Shown: piece after piece, positions 9,916 through 18,648 of the stretch
Layout: every line of letters starts with the position of its first letter
Numbering within the stretch: position 1 is the stretch's first letter
Assembly: GCA_003427395.1 (NCBI GenBank)
Contig: BFEA01000060.1
Coordinates: forward strand, 395,445-422,913
From: Chara braunii
Lineage: Eukaryota; Streptophyta; Charophyceae; Charales; Characeae
Length of the DNA stretch: 27,469 bases
Reading direction: 5' to 3'
Translations under genes and position numbers: made by a program
Notes under the pieces: generated by a model
What the model saw: only the letters and a program-made list of their open reading frames with translations
The model's database searches: none
What the model was told of the DNA's origin: nothing

Positions 9916-10003
9916 TTGTATTGTATGGCTCCTTGCACACTGTGCTATCTATCTGTATTTACTATTTCCGTATTGATTGGTGGGGACCATGGGGTTGATT
10001 CAG

Positions 10004-10126
10004 GGCCAGAAATTTCCTGTTCTTGTATTTGTACAAAGCAAAGAGCGGTGCAAAGAGCTCCACAAGGAACTTGCACATGATGGCATTCGTGTTGACAGCA
10101 TCCATGCCGATCGGACGCAAGCACAG
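10004..10126 (+). CDS. RH57: RH57/DDX52-like helicase, exon with motif IV
   Basis: The acceptor is TTGATTCAG at 10003 and the donor is CAG/GTAGAC at 10127. The exon has exactly 41 codons, phase 0 at both ends. It encodes [20 protein letters not shown], which holds motif IV ([10 protein letters not shown]) of the second RecA domain, and then [12 protein letters not shown]. The IHADRTQ stretch is strongly family-typical (human DDX52 has IHAERTQ). The donor lies 11 bp from a U6 snRNA retropseudogene whose target-site duplication begins at the T of the donor GT. Confidence 0.95.
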
Positions 10127-10127
10127 G

Positions 10128-10135
10128 TAGACAAA

Positions 10136-10166
<31 letters not shown>

Positions 10167-10277
10167 GGCGCCTTTTCTCGATTTATACGTGTCATCCTAG
10201 CACAGGGGGGCCATGCTAATCTTCTTTCTCTGTATCGTTCCAATTTTTAATGGATTTCCCGAAAGACTAGACAAATC
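10128..10277 (-). pseudogene. U6 snRNA retropseudogene with poly(A) tail and TSD
   Basis: The minus strand from 10267 to 10167 is a near full-length U6 snRNA. It starts GTCTTTCGGGAAATCC and contains AATTGGAACGATACAGAG (with the ACAGAG box), TTAGCATGGCCCC (with the AGC triad), AGGATGACACG and AAATCGAGAAA. Relative to plant U6 it has about a 4-nt insertion after ACAGAG and scattered changes. It is followed by 29 A residues (T-run 10138-10166) and is flanked by the 10-bp duplication TAGACAAATC (10128-10137, 10268-10277). A genuine pol III U6 gene would end in T, not A, so this is a reverse-transcribed copy, antisense to the host gene. Confidence 0.93.
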
Positions 10278-11422
10278 ATTTTTATTTTATGTTTCGTTTA
10301 TGTTTTGTTCCTATTAACAAGTACACGCCATCCTGTTTGAAATTTGAATTTTGAATTCGATTTCTTTCCTTTTTTCCTTTTTTTTGGGGGGGGGGGGGGG
10401 AGGGGGGTTCTTTTTCGTAAATTTTGTTCCTCTCAAAGGGAGTACATGGAAGTACATGGAAATCGAAGAACTTCACGTTGTGAGTTCAATTCTTTTTTTT
10501 TTAAATGTTTGCCGTTCTCGGAAAGAGCTCTTGCGTGGTTGAATTTGGGCAGAACGACACAGAATGAATTATTTACTCTTTAGTGTCGACAGTAATCTGC
10601 TTGTATGGTGCATCATCAGCGTTCTTTCCTTTTTTTTTTCCTTTTTTTTTCTTTTCTTGTTTAGCAATATTACCAGCATACCCATTCCTTCTTTTGATAT
10701 ATAGATTGGGCCTCGCTGCACTACGCACCACATGCACAAAAGGCAAAAAATGTGGCGGTGTACATTCCATGTTATAGCCAAAGATTCATTCTCAATGTGC
10801 AGATTTGGTGAGTAGTGGAGCGAGGCGCATCCTTACGCACAATGCATATATGACTTCTTCTTTGACTGTCTGTCGTGAGATACATCAGCGCTGAACAGAT
10901 TCGACAGGATTCGTCTCATCTATCCATCAGATTCCAAGCCACTGAATGTGGGCTCCCTCATGCCTGACCTCTGACCAGAACCATAACATTCCTATCTTTT
11001 TTTTTCTTTTTTCCGGGGGAAGTGGAGGGAGTCGGGGGGGCGGGATGGGTTTTTTTTTGGGGGGGGGTTGAAATTGCATTATCCTCGTACACGCGCTGTA
11101 GCCCTTGCTGTCTATGAATCCGTGATCGTTTGTTAATATGGGTACCCTGAAGTTACTAGTAGGGGTGCCGAATCTCTTGATTTGAAGTCCTACCCATATT
11201 TTATTATTTTCATGTTTGTTATGATCGTGGATATTTTTATGTCCTGTTCAATTGCAACTGAAATGAAAGAGATTGGAAAGAGAAATAGACAAAGGAGGAA
11301 GAAGAATGGAGAATGGAAGAAGAAGAAGAAGAAGAAGAAGAAGAAGAAGACAAACAAGCGCCGATGTCACTCCTCCCTTAATTCGCCACCATCTTGCACC
11401 TCCACCATCTCTCCCAGTATCA
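10278..11422. other. Intronic stretch, low complexity, no gene seen
   Basis: Contains T-rich and G-rich runs (10370-10410, 10490-10505, 10620-10660, 10998-11070), an AGTACATGGAA direct repeat at 10441 and 10451, and an (AAG)n tract at about 11309-11350. I recognise no exon or element. Confidence 0.5.
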
Positions 11423-11424
11423 TA

Positions 11425-11576
11425 AACCACCAGTACTTGGCCCAGCTATCTGGTGCGGCAAAAAAATGAAGTACAAACGTTTGTAGTCGGATGAATTTGG
11501 GCGCTCCCGTAGTGGCTCGTATGTTTGCTAAAATTGTGGCTTGTTTACGGGCACGGCTTAGGAAGTACTGGTGGTT
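11425..11576. mobile_element. 152-bp MITE family M, copy 1 (TA target site)
   Basis: Perfect 14-bp terminal inverted repeats, AACCACCAGTACTT and AAGTACTGGTGGTT, are bounded by TA on both sides (11423-11424, 11577-11578). This fits a Tc1/mariner-type insertion. The interior contains GTCGGATGAATTTGGGCGCTC. A second copy of the same length, in opposite orientation, lies at 25409-25560. It has no coding capacity. Confidence 0.85.
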
Positions 11577-12189
11577 TAATAATAATAATAATAATAAAAC
11601 AACAGCAGTGAATGGATGAACCAGAATCAATGTCCGAATCCTCCCCTTACTGCCAGCCTACTGCCAGCCACTCAAGAAGACCACCTTAGCCATCCCACAA
11701 CTTCTCCTACAGCTTTGTCAAGCCGGTGGCTATGGCACGCACATCAGAGCCTAGCTCTGATATTCAAAGGACAACGCAAAGCTATTAATATGTCTCTCCT
11801 ACTACGGCTGCCATGCCTACTACCACCCCCGGAGTCTTCCTTCCAAGTATCACTCCACCAGGGGCCTTCCAGGTGCAGGGCCAAGATGATGAAGATGCAT
11901 TCCACAATAGCCAAGGTAAGCTTCTTCTTCACTGTCCTCCTCCTCCTTCCTCCTCGTCCTCGTCTTCCTCCTCCTCCTTGTGCCTACTATTCCTCGTCCT
12001 CCTCCTTCCTTCTCCTTGACTTCTCCAGAATAGCCATGTCTTCTCCTACCTCCACCATAGCCGGGTTGGGGGCCAAGCTCCTCCTTCCTCCTCCCACCAG
12101 CGACTCACCCAGCTGGTAAGCGCTCCAGCAGCCCTGCAGCTCGCAACTGGAGAATGAATCCAAGAGAGCTCTACTGCTCTCGCCGCCAG

Positions 12190-12322
12190 ATGATATACCC
12201 TTTCCTTTTTTTTTGTGTGTGTGTGGCCCGATGGACCACGGATCAGATATTAAACTGATCAGAACAGATACTACACTTGATCTTAGCCAAAAGGCCGAGA
12301 AAGGTATGATATACCCTTTCCT
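12190..12322 (-). pseudogene. U2 snRNA retropseudogene, 3'-truncated, with A-tail and 17-bp TSD
   Basis: The minus strand from about 12307 reads ATACCTTTCTCGGCCTTTTG, then GCTAAGATCAAGTGTAGTAT (with the branch-point recognition sequence), then CAGTTTAATATCTGAT, as in plant U2. It stops near 12221 in stem-loop II. The Sm site and 3' stem-loops are missing. An (AC)n stretch and nine A residues (T-run 12206-12214) follow. The 17-bp sequence ATGATATACCCTTTCCT is present exactly at 12190-12206 and 12306-12322. It is a LINE-mobilised copy and cannot be functional because the snRNP assembly site is absent. Confidence 0.94.
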
Positions 12323-12775
12323 ACCACTGACTCCTGGTCGAATTTCACTGTAGCTCGGCCCTAGAGCTACTGGGAGTTCCTGCCTTTTGGCGGGAAAATT
12401 ATTGCAGCCTATAACTACCCCCCAGGGCCTGAATCTGCGCTAGTACCTGTCTATGTACAGGCCGTGGACCTTGGTAACATTTTGGAAGTTACTTGATTTT
12501 TCCTCTGAGCCAAGTACTGGGTCTATTTGGACCTACCTCAGTTTCTGAAAAAGGCCTACTGGGTCCCTATCAAATTCTACAACTACCCGTAGCCGTCTAG
12601 CGCCTCTTGCTTTTAAGTTCTTCTGCTGCCAAATCTCGGCTCTGTCCCTGTGTCTATTCCCAGTACCCTTCTACCCCTGCTCGAGACACAGAAACTCAGC
12701 ACAGAAAACAGCGTTAGTGCAAGGACACAGGCTTGGACTCAGGCAGGCACAAGGCACATTCACGTTAGTGGTATG

Positions 12776-12776
<1 letters not shown>

Positions 12777-12856
<80 letters not shown>

Positions 12857-12857
12857 N

Positions 12858-12894
<37 letters not shown>

Positions 12895-12895
12895 T

Positions 12896-12940
<45 letters not shown>
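12777..12940. repeat. (CA)n microsatellite
   Basis: About 160 bp of CA repeat with one N at 12857 and a CGCATG interruption near 12891. It sits inside repeat R1, where the other copies carry a shorter CACA tract. Confidence 0.95.
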
Positions 12941-12944
<4 letters not shown>

Positions 12945-13119
12945 ACACAGCAAATCACAGTAGAACATGGAAATCTCAGTAAATCAGTCCAGCAAGCAGC
13001 ACCTCTCAGAAAGTAGCAGGTTTCACGGTCTGCATTTTTTTCTGCCGGTCATTACATGTTATTTTGCTACGCATTCAATCAAAGTTGTCAATTTCAAAAA
13101 AGAAGACTCTAAATTGCAG

Positions 13120-13390
13120 CGGACACAAAGGACATGACACTTGAGGCGTAGGGGACACTACAGTTCTAGAGAACACTAAGGACACTACACTTGAGTTGTA
13201 GAGGACACTAAGAAGTCAGGACAGGTAGATAAAGTTGTAGAGGAAACTTAAGGGCATGCCACTAAAGTTGTAGAGGACCACTAAGGACACGACGTGAAAT
13301 GAGAGGACGCTGAAGTTGTAGAAAACGTGAAGTTGTACATGCGTTTAGTGGACACTTGAATTGCAGAGGGCACTTAGGTTGCAGCTTTGC
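13120..13390. repeat. Degenerate tandem repeat (GTTGTAGAGGACACTAAGGACAC)-like
   Basis: At least eight imperfect units centred on GTTGTAGAGGACACTA or AAGTTGTAGA, at irregular spacing of about 20-35 bp. The unit drifts, so this is an old short-period repeat. Confidence 0.7.
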
Positions 13391-13478
13391 ATTGAATGCT
13401 ACAGGGGAGAAGGGCGACAGTGAGAAAGGTGGAATGGTTGTAGTCTTAGTCACATAGTTTAGTTATTTCACTATGGAC

Positions 13479-13491
13479 TCTTCTTCTTCTT

Positions 13492-13522
<31 letters not shown>

Positions 13523-13603
13523 TCCTTCTTCTTTCTTCTTTCTTCTTCTTCTTCTTCTTCTTCTTCTTCTTCTTCTTCTTCTTCTTCTTCTTCTTCTTCT
13601 TCT
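13479..13603. repeat. (CTT)n microsatellite
   Basis: About 125 bp of TTC/CTT units with two short interruptions. Long serine, leucine or arginine open frames here are only a by-product of the triplet repeat. Confidence 0.95.
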
Positions 13604-14120
13604 CGTCCTCCTTGTCCTCACCCCTGTCTTCGTGTTTGCCTCGATCCCTTTCTTCTTGGCGGTCTCCTCCTCCTCCCCCTCCCTCTTTGTCGTCATCCTC
13701 CTTTTTCTTTTTTGTTCTTCTTCTTGTATTATATTCTGTTTTTTTGTTTTTTTTTTTCCCATGACCAATGTTCGAGGAGTTGCTTGCAGGATTTGCTAAC
13801 TGAAAAGGAGGAGGAGGAGGTGATTTTCCTTCCCAGAAAAGCTGGGAGGGAGTTTAGATAACTGTCAGACTCCCTACTTATGTGGTACATGAGAGCTTGG
13901 GTAATGTTGGCTAGCAGTAAAGAAGCAATGATGATCTTGGATCTTCAGTCTCTTTCTATTGTATATACATGGGGTGGTTGGGGCAATCATTCTATTCCAT
14001 TGTTTACAGTATGGATGATGGTTTTCTTGAACAACAGTGAACCGGGCCAATCGGCTGCCGCTGGTTGGGCGTGTTTTGGTGATATGCTGGTTTTTCTATG
14101 CCTGGCAATGTTGCGTGCAG
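13604..14120. other. Intron 3' part, no element recognised
   Basis: A pyrimidine-rich run (13604-13760) is followed by unique-looking sequence to the splice acceptor TGCGTGCAG at 14112-14120. A short inverted repeat surrounds 13830-13850 (TTCCCAGAAAAGCTGGGA). Confidence 0.5.
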
Positions 14121-14271
14121 AGAGAAGCTGTTCTCGACAACTTCCGTCGTGGGGAGGTTTGGGTTTTGATTGCAACGGACGTGATGGCTCGTGGAATGGA
14201 CTTCAAAGGCGTCAACACGGTGATCAACTATGATTTTCCTCAGAATACAGCGGCATACATCCACCGGATAG
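14121..14271 (+). CDS. RH57: RH57/DDX52-like helicase, exon with motif V and start of motif VI
   Basis: The acceptor is TGCGTGCAG and the donor is ATAG/GTGGGC at 14272. Fifty codons plus one base encode [20 protein letters not shown], then [20 protein letters not shown] and [24 protein letters not shown] is motif V. YIHRI opens motif VI, which is completed across the next junction. The terminal G joins GG of the next exon to make glycine. [15 protein letters not shown] with VINYDFP is near identical to plant RH57. The preceding intron is about 4.0 kb and carries both snRNA retropseudogenes. Confidence 0.96.
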
Positions 14272-14924
14272 GTGGGCAGAGGCTAACACACTACTTGCCC
14301 ACTTGTTCTTTTGAAATTTGAACCCACCCTTCTCCTCTGGATTTATTTTGCGCCATGAGGCCCATAATGCCTTGCGTACAGGCGAACCAGGAAATTGAGC
14401 AGGAGCAGTGTTTAAGGATTGTACGTTACGCGTGATTCCTGAACCGATTGCAAATGGCTTTCCTGTTCATGTTATCTCTGGACTTCTCTGCGGTCTCACC
14501 GTCTCACCAATTGAATTTGCAAGGATGACCTCTGTCTCATTGGAACCGTGAGCTCGGCTTCCAGCCAATCCGAGAATTGCATCTGTAGACAAGGAGGCAC
14601 CGTGAGTTCGGCCTCCGTGGTAAGATCCATGTTGGCAGAAATGGGTGTTTCCAGAAAATGGCCGAATCGCTTCCATATGCCGGTAACTGTACCAATTTTC
14701 AAACACGGAGGTGCAGACCTCGAGACGAACAGGCTAGATCGGACAGACTGGAAGTTTTAGGTTTGACTAGCTAGGGTCTCCCATGGTTTTAAGGAGGTCT
14801 GTTTGTCATGCTGTTTGCTTGAAGGGGCAGTGGTGAAGTATGTGGAGCAACCAGCCTAGTCCTTGTTATCCATCCTTTCCCTTTTTTTAATCCCCATCCT
14901 CCTGTTATCTGAATCTTCTCCTGC

Positions 14925-14928
<4 letters not shown>
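14272..14928. other. Intronic stretch, no gene seen
   Basis: Contains a small direct repeat (ACCGTGAGCTCGGCTTCC at 14547 and ACCGTGAGTTCGGCCTCC at 14599). Nothing else is recognisable. Confidence 0.5.
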
Positions 14929-15001
<73 letters not shown>

Positions 15002-15014
15002 TGTGTGTGTGTGT
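14929..15014. repeat. (GT)n microsatellite
   Basis: About 86 bp of nearly pure GT repeat. Confidence 0.95.
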
Positions 15015-15184
15015 ACACGCATGTGCTCAGGCAAACCACGTTGTTTGGACTTCTTTTTCCTTAGTCGTATCCTCCAGTGGTTCGGTTATATGCCTCGGCA
15101 TCTTGTGGGTTTTTTAATCTTTCATGCCCCTTTGCTTTTCCATGCTGGTTGTGACATGCTGCGCCTGCACACAAGGGCCATTTT

Positions 15185-15320
15185 CCAGGCCCTACGTCCC
15201 TCAGGCTGAAAGCCTGAAATTCAGGCTGAAAACCAGGGCCTACAGGCCCCGTGTCTGTTTCAGCCTGACAGCCTGAAAACCAGGGCCTACAGGCTCCGTG
15301 TCTGTTTCAGCCTGACAGCC
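15185..15320. repeat. 47-bp tandem repeat running into the assembly gap
   Basis: CTGAAAACCAGGGCCTACAG begins at 15226 and recurs 47 bp later, followed in both by CCGTGTCTGTTTCAGCCTGA. The array is cut by Ns in mid-unit at 15321, so the gap was probably caused by collapse of this array. Confidence 0.85.
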
Positions 15321-16155
15321 NNNNNNNNNNNNNNNNNNNNNNNNNNNNNNNNNNNNNNNNNNNNNNNNNNNNNNNNNNNNNNNNNNNNNNNNNNNNNNNN
15401 NNNNNNNNNNNNNNNNNNNNNNNNNNNNNNNNNNNNNNNNNNNNNNNNNNNNNNNNNNNNNNNNNNNNNNNNNNNNNNNNNNNNNNNNNNNNNNNNNNNN
15501 NNNNNNNNNNNNNNNNNNNNNNNNNNNNNNNNNNNNNNNNNNNNNNNNNNNNNNNNNNNNNNNNNNNNNNNNNNNNNNNNNNNNNNNNNNNNNNNNNNNN
15601 NNNNNNNNNNNNNNNNNNNNNNNNNNNNNNNNNNNNNNNNNNNNNNNNNNNNNNNNNNNNNNNNNNNNNNNNNNNNNNNNNNNNNNNNNNNNNNNNNNNN
15701 NNNNNNNNNNNNNNNNNNNNNNNNNNNNNNNNNNNNNNNNNNNNNNNNNNNNNNNNNNNNNNNNNNNNNNNNNNNNNNNNNNNNNNNNNNNNNNNNNNNN
15801 NNNNNNNNNNNNNNNNNNNNNNNNNNNNNNNNNNNNNNNNNNNNNNNNNNNNNNNNNNNNNNNNNNNNNNNNNNNNNNNNNNNNNNNNNNNNNNNNNNNN
15901 NNNNNNNNNNNNNNNNNNNNNNNNNNNNNNNNNNNNNNNNNNNNNNNNNNNNNNNNNNNNNNNNNNNNNNNNNNNNNNNNNNNNNNNNNNNNNNNNNNNN
16001 NNNNNNNNNNNNNNNNNNNNNNNNNNNNNNNNNNNNNNNNNNNNNNNNNNNNNNNNNNNNNNNNNNNNNNNNNNNNNNNNNNNNNNNNNNNNNNNNNNNN
16101 NNNNNNNNNNNNNNNNNNNNNNNNNNNNNNNNNNNNNNNNNNNNNNNNNNNNNNN
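15321..16155. other. Assembly gap (835 N)
   Basis: Unknown sequence within the helicase intron between the exons at 14121 and 16738. Open frames crossing it are meaningless. Confidence 0.99.
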
Positions 16156-16737
16156 ATCGAAGAGGGATTATTTGGGATTTGAAACGAGACTTGGTGTTGA
16201 CGACTTTTCCATCTCCCCCTTCCTCTTCTTCGTCTGATCCCCTCCTCTTCATCTGTGTACGTCTGGACCTGGCGCCTCTTTCCTGTGTAGAGCGCCAGGC
16301 TCCTTCACACCTTGGGATGGACATGATGCATGTTTGGTCTGCGTTTAAACATTGATTGGGCTAGTCATTTGCATTCTAGCATTCTGCTTTGCTATCTTGT
16401 GCTACGTGAATGAGGTCAGTCCCGGTCGGGTCAGGACTTGTATCTAAAGTCTTCCCTGCGGTATAAAAGCACCATTTTGTATGTATCGGAATGCACATTG
16501 CTTGTTGACATTCTACTTGCACTGCATTGTCCATTCAGTCCTTTTTATCACATTGTGGATCCTCGGTCATTATGTACATCGCCCAACTGGGCATGTAACA
16601 TGGTCCTCTACGTCTGCTTGTAGCAGATGTCTATAGAGTGGAAACTGGCTGCATGTAGCATGGCTTATGATGTCCTCTTCTGACTCTGGAGTGTGAACTC
16701 ACAGAATCGACCTGATTACTTTTGTGGCCTTGCGCAG
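16156..16737. other. Intron 3' part, no element recognised
   Basis: Unique-looking sequence up to the acceptor TTGCGCAG at 16730-16737. A plus-strand TATAAAAG at 16460 has no supporting promoter context. Confidence 0.5.
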
Positions 16738-16958
16738 GGAGAAGCGGTCGAGCAGGAAGAGCAGGGGAGGCTGTAACGTTTTACACGGAAGACGATGCTG
16801 CTATGCTAAGACCCATTGCCAACATCATCCACGCTTCTGGGAGTGAAGTCCAGCCCTGGATGCTTGCACTCCCTAAAGAGGTAAAGGATGATCCCATTGC
16901 TTGCCCTGCTAAGTGCACAAGGACTCTCATACATATGACCCAATTATGCAAACGCTAA
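16738..16958 (+). CDS. RH57: RH57/DDX52-like helicase, exon completing motif VI
   Basis: The acceptor is TTGCGCAG. The leading GG completes the glycine begun at 14271, restoring HRI-GRSGRAGRAGEA, which is motif VI with its arginine finger. AVTFYTEDDAAMLRPIANII, HASGSEVQPW and MLALPKE follow, matching the family's C-terminal end of RecA domain 2. Two endings are possible. The first is splicing at GAG/GTAAAG (16881), giving an exon of 143 bp. The second is read-through as VKDDPIACPAKC to a TAA at 16956-16958. In plant RH57 the region after LPK contains RDPIS-like residues, so the DDPIA read-through is not absurd. I favour splicing on donor quality but cannot settle it. Confidence 0.9.
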
Positions 16959-16976
16959 ATAGTGAGATGCTAAATG

Positions 16977-17050
16977 GAATGGGTGGCTCATTTGGCACAC
17001 CTATCAGCTGTTGAAACACAGACCTGAGTTCGAATTCAGATGCCGACGTG
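16977..17050 (+). repeat. Degenerate tRNA-derived SINE head
   Basis: TGGCTCATTTGG (16984-16995) resembles a pol III A box and TGAGTTCGAATTC (17025-17037) a B box, at tRNA-like spacing. The acceptor stem does not pair well and no CCA or tail is clear, so it is read as a decayed tRNA-derived SINE, not a tRNA gene. Confidence 0.45.
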
Positions 17051-17278
17051 ATCGCTTTCGCGCGTTTTCATAAACCCAAGATTTGTGTTTTTCACGAGCA
17101 ACACAGGCTCTTAGAGTCTGGACAAAGAAGAAAGAAAAATCAGAATGCATGCACTCGTTCTATTAATTTGGCATTTTACTATTCAGTGTGCTATGTTCAA
17201 AACAAAGTTTACTTTACTTTATTATAACATACTTGTGGCACACACGTGAGGTGTGCTGATTGCAGATGCGCTGTATTC

Positions 17279-17386
17279 CTTCTTCTTCTTCTCCTCCTCC
17301 TACTCCTCCTCCTCCTCCTCCTCCTCCTCCTCCTCCTCCTCCTCCTCCTCCTTCTTCTTCTTCTTCTTCTTCTTCTTCTTCTTCTN
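17279..17386. repeat. (TTC/TCC)n microsatellite
   Basis: About 108 bp passing from CTT to CCT and back to CTT units. An N at 17386 marks an assembly join. Confidence 0.95.
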
Positions 17387-17389
17387 TCG

Positions 17390-17712
17390 AAAGGGGGGCT
17401 GTCCGCTGTTGGAATACAAGCCAAAGGTGGGATGCCTAGAACAAGTGAAGCCATGGTCTGTGCCTTTCGAAGTGAAGATCAAGTGGATGGCAGAAAGCCA
17501 GTCGGATGAGCTGGCAAACCGCCTTGTGACTACAATTTAAGGGGATTAAGAAAGGCTGGAAATCAATCGAGCGGATCGTGTCAGTCAAATTTGCCAGCTT
17601 GGCGTGGCTACAGTCTCGTAGGGCTATTCCGACCGCCAAGTGGCTTAACGGAAACAAATCATTGGTTCAGGACCCAACGCTTCAGATGCAAGAGTACGGA
17701 ATCTCCAGAGCA

Positions 17713-17750
<38 letters not shown>

Positions 17751-18165
17751 CCCGGCCGGGCAATTGACCCCCCCGGGCCACTCTGGTTGCCTAGACAAAA
17801 AAGTTTATTCTGATACCTTTATCTTACAGAGCGTTCTAGGAAATATCAGAATGATGATATGGGTGGATCGGAGAAAAGTTCAGAAAACACATCAGGGGCA
17901 AGGTCCCACTAGCAACATGGATTGGATTGAACGAATGAATCTAGATGTGTTCCTGGAAAAAGTGCAGAAATTCGAGATTGAACAGCTTTTCTGCATCTCT
18001 GCTTAAAGGACGTCCAGATTCAGGAGCTAAATCCAATCCTCTTTGCTAATGGGACCATGCTCCAGGACAGGCAAACTGGCTCAGAGCTACATGTGGTTCT
18101 TCTGCACCTGGGGAAGGGACAGTAATTTTTTTTTATTTTTATTTTTATTTTAGGGACAGTAATTT
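17390..18165 (+). pseudogene. Frame-broken coding remnant of unknown family
   Basis: Coding-like plus-strand peptides appear in succession, separated by breaks: CPLLEYKPKVGCLEQVKPWS and KIKWMAESQSDELANRL up to a stop near 17539, then in another frame KGIKKGWKSIERIVSVKFAS and AKWLNGNKSLVQDPTLQMQE. A 34-T tract (17717-17748) and GC-rich insert interrupt. The frame then continues NIRMMIWVDRRKVQKTHQ and ERMNLDVFLEKVQKFEIEQL to a stop at 18006, followed after a shift by KDVQIQELNPILFANGTMLQ. The composition looks like real protein, but I recognise no domain. It could be a retrotransposon ORF or an organellar intron ORF. Confidence 0.4.
18115..18165 (-). mobile_element. Tail-only retroinsertion (T5A)n with 14-bp TSD
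   Basis: AGGGACAGTAATTT is present exactly at 18115-18128 and 18152-18165. Only a T-rich TTTTTA-type tail lies between them. It is read as a minus-strand A-tail inserted with almost no body. Confidence 0.6.
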
Positions 18166-18529
18166 GGCTTCAAGGAACAAGCACGGGGGAATCAAACCAA
18201 ACTGTCAGCTTGGCTCCTGGGGCCCCGGCCTCCATGAACGCGTCCTCGTAGCCACATTGTTTGTCACTCCGCAGTGAGTAGCTGATTTTTATCTTGGGGA
18301 AGTGCACCCCTCACTACGAATTCTATAACAGTACCCGGTCTGGTCTGCAATAGGTGGACATGGTGGACTGCCTAGACATGTATCGAGTTTCTACCAGCTT
18401 GCGTACTATAGTCATATCTGGCGCCCTGAATGGGTGAAGAGGCTTATGGTAGGTGCTGAATGATCATTTGTAAGGGACGCTGGACCCGATTTCCAGCACG
18501 TGTCACTCCCCACAAATGTGAGTGGAGCC

Positions 18530-18565
<36 letters not shown>

Positions 18566-18648
18566 GCAGGGGCCTGATTTCAAGGCTTTCGACAGTGATT
18601 TGGTTAGGACCGTGTTTTTAAAACTTTTTTTTTTTTTTTTTTTTAAAT
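18166..18648. other. Unassigned stretch with A- and T-runs
   Basis: Includes a 27-A run at about 18531-18557 followed by a G-run, and a 20-T run at about 18625-18644. The frame around 18384-18450 (SFYQLAYYSHIWRPEWVKRL) is open and protein-like, but I cannot identify it. Confidence 0.4.

Larger units (their letters stand above)
11607..13030. repeat. Long dispersed repeat family R1, copy interrupted by U2 retropseudogene
   Basis: Starts after an AAT run with GAATGGATGAACCAGAATC as at 5613. Shared blocks include CAAAGGACAACGCAAAGC, GGGGCCTTCCAGGTGCAG and GATGATGAAGATG. The 3' part is more diverged (AAATTATTGCAG near 12398, CACA tract, GAAATCTCAGTAAATCAG). The U2 copy and its TSD interrupt it at 12190-12322, so R1 was here first. 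Confidence 0.65.

Noticed and set aside
9682-9998. Peptides ending LSLIHI and containing SYTHLDVYKR
   Set aside because: They are translations of the Nextera junction adapter at 9880-9915.
10128-10277. A functional U6 snRNA gene
   Set aside because: The transcript-sense strand ends in A, not a pol III T terminator; it is flanked by TSDs and carries an insertion after ACAGAG.
12760-12982. Threonine/histidine and cysteine/valine open frames
   Set aside because: Direct translation of the (CA)n microsatellite in several frames.
13473-13799. Serine/leucine-rich and arginine-rich frames
   Set aside because: By-product of (CTT)n; no flanking exon signals or domain.
15287-16324. Long minus-strand open frame of 345 codons
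   Set aside because: Almost all of it is the N gap; the real sequence at both ends shows no coding character.
17077-17150. Linking or terminal helicase exon (ALRVWTKKKEKSE after an acceptor-like ACACAG)
   Set aside because: Phase fits but there is no similarity to the family C-terminus and the acceptor lacks a pyrimidine tract.
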